Assembly (NCBI RefSeq): GCF_004295795.1
Contig: NZ_SEBR01000010.1
Coordinates: 90,720 to 154,719 of the forward strand
Reading direction: 5' to 3'
Origin: Flavobacterium sp.
GTDB lineage: Bacteria; Bacteroidota; Bacteroidia; Flavobacteriales; Flavobacteriaceae
Length of the DNA: 64,000 bases
A model generated the notes under the pieces. The model did no database searches. It saw only the letters and a list, made by a program, of their open reading frames with translations, and had not been told where the DNA came from. This document shows positions 59,715-64,000 of this stretch, piece by piece. Position 1 is the first letter of the stretch; every line of letters starts with the position of its first letter. The translations under genes were made by a program, and so were the position numbers.

Positions 59715-60390
59715 AGCCAACTTCGCTTATGTTGGTTATTTTGCAGCGGCTGCGCCGCCGTTGGCTTTTAGTTTCTTTCGTCGCCTGTCCGGCGGGGACT
59801 TCTTTTACTTCATTGATTTTTATTGTTTTTTAAAGGATTCAGTGAACCTCGTTCCTCGGTTTGTCTGGTAACAAAAGAAGCAAAAATGCCTTGCGACACA
59901 CCGTTTTGGCGACCTGACAGCCTTGCAAATTCGGAAATTAAAGGAACTCGCGGGAACCTTCTTTCGAAATGACTTTCTCTTTAGGCCGCTCAAACAGCCT
60001 TTAATTTCGCGAATTTGCAAGGCGTCAGGTGCCCGCCAAAACGATGATGCCGCGGACTAATTGGAACTTTTTTTACTGATTTTTGGCTTGCGCGCTGTGC
60101 CAAAAATGGGCTCGCCTGGGGAGTTTTGGTTTTTACAGGGAGATTTTTTTTCACGAAGTGCTGCACGCGCCGGAAACTTTCGTCGAAACTGTTGTGTTTC
60201 GGTTCTCTCAAATAGCCTTTATTTTACTATGCAAGTTCCGTCCGTTCGCGTTTGTCGGGTCGCAGATTGCCAAGGCGTTAGGTATCAGCCAAAACGTTGA
60301 TGCCGAGGACTAATTGGATATTTTTATTGATCTTTGGCTTGCGCGCTGCGACAAAAATGGGCTCGCTCGGGGAGTCTTGGTTCTTATGGA
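59715..60390 (+). repeat. Dispersed hairpin repeat, copy 3 plus a partial tandem copy
   Basis: GCAGCGGCTGCGCCGCC, TCGTCGCCTGTCCGGCGGGG, arms ACCTGACAGCCTTGCAAATTCGGAAAT (59912-59938) / ATTTCGCGAATTTGCAAGGCGTCAGGT (60004-60030); right half repeats from about 60240. Confidence 0.85.
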
Positions 60391-60474
60391 AAGGTTTTTC
60401 GCGAATGGAATTCCAGTGTGAAAAGTTCGAAAATTACTAGAGCAAGATTTCGACGACGTGAAGGTTGGTAACGG

Positions 60475-61026
60475 TTACCTTATCTGTTTAAGTATGGTTA
60501 ACAAATCTGGAATCTTATTATTTTGGCTCTCAGTCCAAAAGTAATGGGAATTATCGATGCTTCCGTTATCCTTCAAAAATATAGATATGCGTTTAGAGTT
60601 TTGCCCGATATGAAAACTAAACCGAATTTCTTTCGTATTGAAAATATACGTAGTTGACTGTTTCTTTTCTGTTTTGTCGTTAAGGTTAGGGACAACGTAG
60701 GAGTCTAAGAAAGTTATGAATTCATCGATCTCGTTTAGGTCAATCCAAGACGATTTAAAATATGGTTTATTTCCTTCGTTGACTGTCATATCCATTTGCA
60801 AAGCCTTGATTTTTAAGTTAGACTTCAGATTAGTTGCCTCGATAGGGAAAAATGAGACAACTTCTCCAATTCCAGAAGTAAGTTGGGCCTTTACACTCCA
60901 GTCTCTATTGACTTGGATAAACTCTGCATTGTCAATAAATTTTCGGGTGTTCGAGTTGGAGTTTGTTTCCTGAGCATAGTTGGCCAAGGAAAACATAATC
61001 AGAAATATTTGAATTAGTGATTTCAT
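60475..61026 (-). CDS. Hypothetical secreted protein
   Basis: Signal peptide MKSLIQIFLIMFSLANYAQ. Confidence 0.6.
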   Translation of the reverse strand: MKSLIQIFLIMFSLANYAQETNSNSNTRKFIDNAEFIQVNRDWSVKAQLTSGIGEVVSFFPIEATNLKSNLKIKALQMDMTVNEGNKPYFKSSWIDLNEIDEFITFLDSYVVPNLNDKTEKKQSTTYIFNTKEIRFSFHIGQNSKRISIFLKDNGSIDNSHYFWTESQNNKIPDLLTILKQIR

Positions 61027-61218
61027 AATGAGTTTGACTGAATTTGTAATCGAAAATAAAATAAGTTGGAAAATAAAAATGACCACACTTATCTCGCAAA
61101 AATAAAAGTCTTTCCATTAGAAATTTAAGGCTTTCCGTTGGCGACGTTTTAGCTACCTCCATAAGTATCAATAGCACAAGAGCCAAATACCTATGTTTTT
61201 ACTGAGTGAGGCACTTAA

Positions 61219-62116
61219 CTATTTCTGAAGATACTCTTCCAAATCCAAAATCAATTTATTCTTCTGAACGTGGAATAATGAGACTTTTTTCGACCAAAAG
61301 CCTTCATAAGCAATTATGTCTTGACCAAGCATTTTTACACTATAAAGCTCAGAAGATGGCCAAGTTGACTCCAATTTAAATTTTGAAAAGTTGCACTTCG
61401 GATAATATTCAAAATTGGATGTCTGTTGTGTTTCTATGACTTGAATAGAATCTCTAGATGTTATTACTGAGAGTAGATCATGCTTCATAACATTGAATTG
61501 CACAATTCTTTTTAGCGTTATGATTTCGATAGGCTTTCGGTTTTCCCACTTGTAGATATGATAAACACTATCTTGAAAAAAGTAGCCAAACATCCTGGAT
61601 CCTTTCAATTCTTGAACTTCATCTGGTCGCTCAATTTTACGATTCAAAAGAAGTCTAACTAATTTGGATGGTTTGGACGTGTACCACTTTTCGAAATCAT
61701 CTTTCTTTGTTTTTAAGTACTTAAAATTTTTTACTGAAATTTCAATTAAACTCAATGTTTTGGCAATGTCATGGTGTTCTATATCGATGATAAAGGTCAA
61801 GCCTTTGCGCTCTGTTTGGGTCTGTTGGTTAAATACTCTTATTTCGCTAGAATGCCTATTTCTAAGCCAAATATATATTGGCTCGTTGTACTTCAATTCT
61901 TTTAATAATGACTCTGCATATTTGGCAATAATTAGGTTTGTGTTAATCTTCTGTGTAATATGGAGTGAACGATAAAAGATTGACGTTGCCATATGTCTTT
62001 TCGATTAGAACATCTTTATGCGCAAATGAATGCACACACAGAGAACTTAATAATGATAGAAAGATTATTAATCGATTTATTATTCTAGAGGATGTGGGAG
62101 CTATGGTGTTGTACAT
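61219..62116 (-). pseudogene. Secreted protein gene split by a probable frameshift
   Basis: 61943..62155 frame (signal peptide ... TYGNVNLLSFTPYYTED*) and 61219..61992 frame (...INTNLIIAKYAESLLKELKYNEPIY...) join near 61948 by a one-base shift. Confidence 0.6.
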
Positions 62117-62307
62117 TTTTAGAAGTTTTGGCGTTCTAAAAGGATTCTCCTTCACGCGATGGAAACGTAAATTAACTACTAACTAGATGATGAGAGAAAG
62201 TTAATATTCTTACTCGAACAAATATAAAAGTCTTTACCGAAAACAATATGTTTCGCGTAAAACAAAAAAGCCGCGTTTCGAAGCATTAAGACATGATGCA
62301 GTAAATC

Positions 62308-62707
62308 TTACTTTATCACACTCTTCAAAAGAGAACTAAGCTCCTTCTCAGCAGCCAATAACCGCTCATAAAGCTTCTTATTCTCCTCAACCAACTCCAT
62401 CTATCTTATCCAAAGGATTGAAAGTACAGTGGTGATTGCCAACTTGACCTGAACTGTGATCGTAGAAGTTATTGAAGTAATTGAACACACTTTCGTCGCT
62501 AAAATTCTTTAATGTTTCCAAACTAACGCCAAGCGCCTCCGCGACATCCTTCAAACGCTTCTCATCAATCTCCTCACTATTCTCCAAATTCGAGATCGAT
62601 TGCTGGCTCATGCCCAAAGCCTGAGCCAACGCTTCCTGTTTCATGCCGCGCAGTTCGCGGATGCGGGAAATTTTACGGCCGATGTGGGATTTAGAAGGCG
62701 TTTCCAT
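62308..62707 (-). pseudogene. XRE-family HTH regulator, frameshifted before its coiled-coil tail
   Basis: METPSKSHIGRKISRIRELRGMKQEALAQ... CTFNPLDKI, then a +1 shift near 62400 restores MELVEENKKLYERLLAAEKELSSLLKSVIK*, homologous to the 27246..27662 tail. Confidence 0.75.
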
Positions 62708-62839
62708 GGTGAAGGTGTTTGTTTCGGTAAATATAAAAAAATTGCGGGTTGGCTTTGGTGGTAAGTTACCAACAATCGGGATGGGGAAAGCGCATAGCAA
62801 ATTAGCTCAGTAGCGCCCGCAATCGCAACTCAAAAGTTC

Positions 62840-62959
62840 TGTGTGAGTTTTCTAAAAAATTTTTATTTCGCACAAATTTTGTGTGACTTTTCTAAAAATA
62901 AAATAGTTCACACAAAATCTGTGTAAACTTTCCTAGTATAAAATTTGTCATACAAAGCA
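62840..62959. repeat. Three tandem 40-bp repeats
   Basis: TGTGTGAG/TGTGTGAC/TGTGTAAA-starting units at 62840, 62880, 62920. Confidence 0.85.
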
Positions 62960-62984
62960 TACCGCGAGAGTTCCCGAGCGGAAA

Positions 62985-63200
62985 CAAACTTCAATCGCAA
63001 CTCAAAAGGTCAGGCGTGGGAGAGAGAAGTGTTCGTGAAAAAAAAAACCAATGTAAAGACAAAAAATTTCCAAGCGGACACATTTTTGAAGCAGCGCGCA
63101 AGCCAAAAATCAATAAACACTTTCCAATTAGTCGCGGCATCAGCGTTTTGGCGGGCACCTGACGTCTTGGAAATTCCCGCAAATGGAAGCTGTTTGAGCC
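62985..63200 (-). repeat. Dispersed hairpin repeat, right-half copy (inverted)
   Basis: CCAATTAGTCGCGGCATCAGCGTTTTGGCGGGCACCTGACGTCTTGGAAATTC; partner arm absent. Confidence 0.75.
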
Positions 63201-63449
63201 ACCCTAGAGCCGACATCATTGATCCGGTCACGGAAAAGCGCGTTTCCGCCGATATTAGAGACTTACAATGCAGCGGAGTATGTGAGATTAAGTAAAGCCG
63301 GACTAATCGTCTTAAATTGGTTAACTTGAATTGTAGTATTTAATTGGCTATTCTTGATATTTGTAATAGGTGAAATAGTGTAACCTTGTGCAGTAGAGAA
63401 ACACGTATCTGTGTGTGAGTAACGTATCAAATTTGAATCCATCAAATGC

Positions 63450-63812
63450 ATGAAAAACCATTATGAAACATTAAAGATAAAAACTGACGCGACTCAGCAA
63501 GAAATCAAAAGATCTTACCGAAAATTAGCGGTTGAATTCCATCCTGACAAAAATAACGGCGATACTTTTGCAAATGATAGGTTTATTGCGATTCAAGAGG
63601 CGTATCATGTCCTATCCAATCATCAAAAGAAAAAAATATTCGATAAGTTATATTTAATTCACCTCTGTGAAAATGAGGAAACTTTGAGTCCTGAAAAAGA
63701 AAATGTTACCATCGGTCAGGATTACTCGACTTCCCTGATAATTCTTGCCGCGCTATTAGTTCTTGTCGTAGCTTTTTTTGCAATTTACTATTGTGTTTTT
63801 AAAAGTATATGA
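63450..63812 (+). CDS. J-domain (DnaJ-like) protein with C-terminal TM segment
   Basis: N-terminal J domain with HPDK (AVEFHPDKNNGD); C-terminal LIILAALLVLVVAFFAIYYCVF. Confidence 0.87.
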   Translation: MKNHYETLKIKTDATQQEIKRSYRKLAVEFHPDKNNGDTFANDRFIAIQEAYHVLSNHQKKKIFDKLYLIHLCENEETLSPEKENVTIGQDYSTSLIILAALLVLVVAFFAIYYCVFKSI

Positions 63813-63845
63813 GAAATTAAGAAATGCCTCTTTCGCCACGAAAGT

Positions 63846-63885
63846 TGTGTGAACTTTTCAAAAATATTTTTTCTCACACACATTT
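63846..63885. repeat. Isolated copy of the 40-bp repeat abutting the IS end
   Basis: TGTGTGAACTTTTCAAAAATATTTTTTCTCACACACATTT, then GAACTGCACCC. Confidence 0.75.
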
Positions 63886-64000
63886 GAACTGCACCCAAAA
63901 AGTTAGACACAATTTTGGGGTATCCTATGGAAAGAAAAGTAAAGCACAGTTATGATTTTAAGCTCCATTGTGTCGAAGAGGTCTTAAGGGGCCGATCTGC
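63885..64000 (+). mobile_element. Left end of an IS3-family insertion sequence (truncated by window)
   Basis: TGAACTGCACCCAAAAAGTTAGACA terminus followed by a transposase OrfA start. Confidence 0.82.
63927..64000 (+). CDS. IS3-family transposase OrfA, N-terminal fragment
   Basis: ATG at 63927: MERKVKHSYDFKLHCVEEVLRGRS..., not in the ORF track because the window ends. Confidence 0.78.
   Translation, partial: MERKVKHSYDFKLHCVEEVLRGRS

Noticed and set aside
62840-62959. CRISPR array
   Set aside because: The 40-bp units are contiguous diverged tandem repeats without unique spacers; no cas genes seen.

Overview
The window is a Bacteroidota (Flavobacterium-type) chromosome segment. Its first third is core genome: nadE / gldB-gldC, engB, and a near-complete dcw division/cell-wall cluster (mraZ-rsmH-ftsL-ftsI-murE-mraY-murD-ftsW-murG-murC-ftsQ-ftsA-ftsZ), then a YqeY-like gene and tRNA-Arg(CCG). 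An AT-rich accessory stretch starts right after the tRNA (about 22.8-36.5 kb). It holds a Gabija-like gajA-gajB pair (OLD ATPase/TOPRIM nuclease + UvrD-like helicase), an XRE regulator, secreted and lipoprotein genes and a solo IS3-type end. From 36.8 to 58.5 kb there are mainly metabolic and regulatory genes (SDRs, AraC, SulP, aldo-keto reductase, sigma/FecR/TonB receptor set, rpe, rpoD, two DUF3857-type proteins). From 58.6 kb to the end is a second accessory zone: an Abi_2-family HEPN-like protein with a promoter/terminator-rich non-coding region divergent to it, a dispersed hairpin repeat, two probable frameshifted genes, a 40-bp repeat family and the left end of an IS3-family element. The items I rate most worth a second look are: (i) the Abi_2 gene with candidate small RNAs at 59.36-59.71 kb; (ii) a dispersed repeat (52.2, 52.9, 59.9 kb) whose hairpin arms show compensatory changes between copies; (iii) the Gabija-like locus beside a tRNA and a cloverleaf-like palindromic element; (iv) the 40-bp repeat that abuts both IS3-type ends; (v) the TACAGAAAATCTGTA element family and the minisatellites inside the dcw cluster. 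All family calls come from reading motifs by eye; no database search was run.
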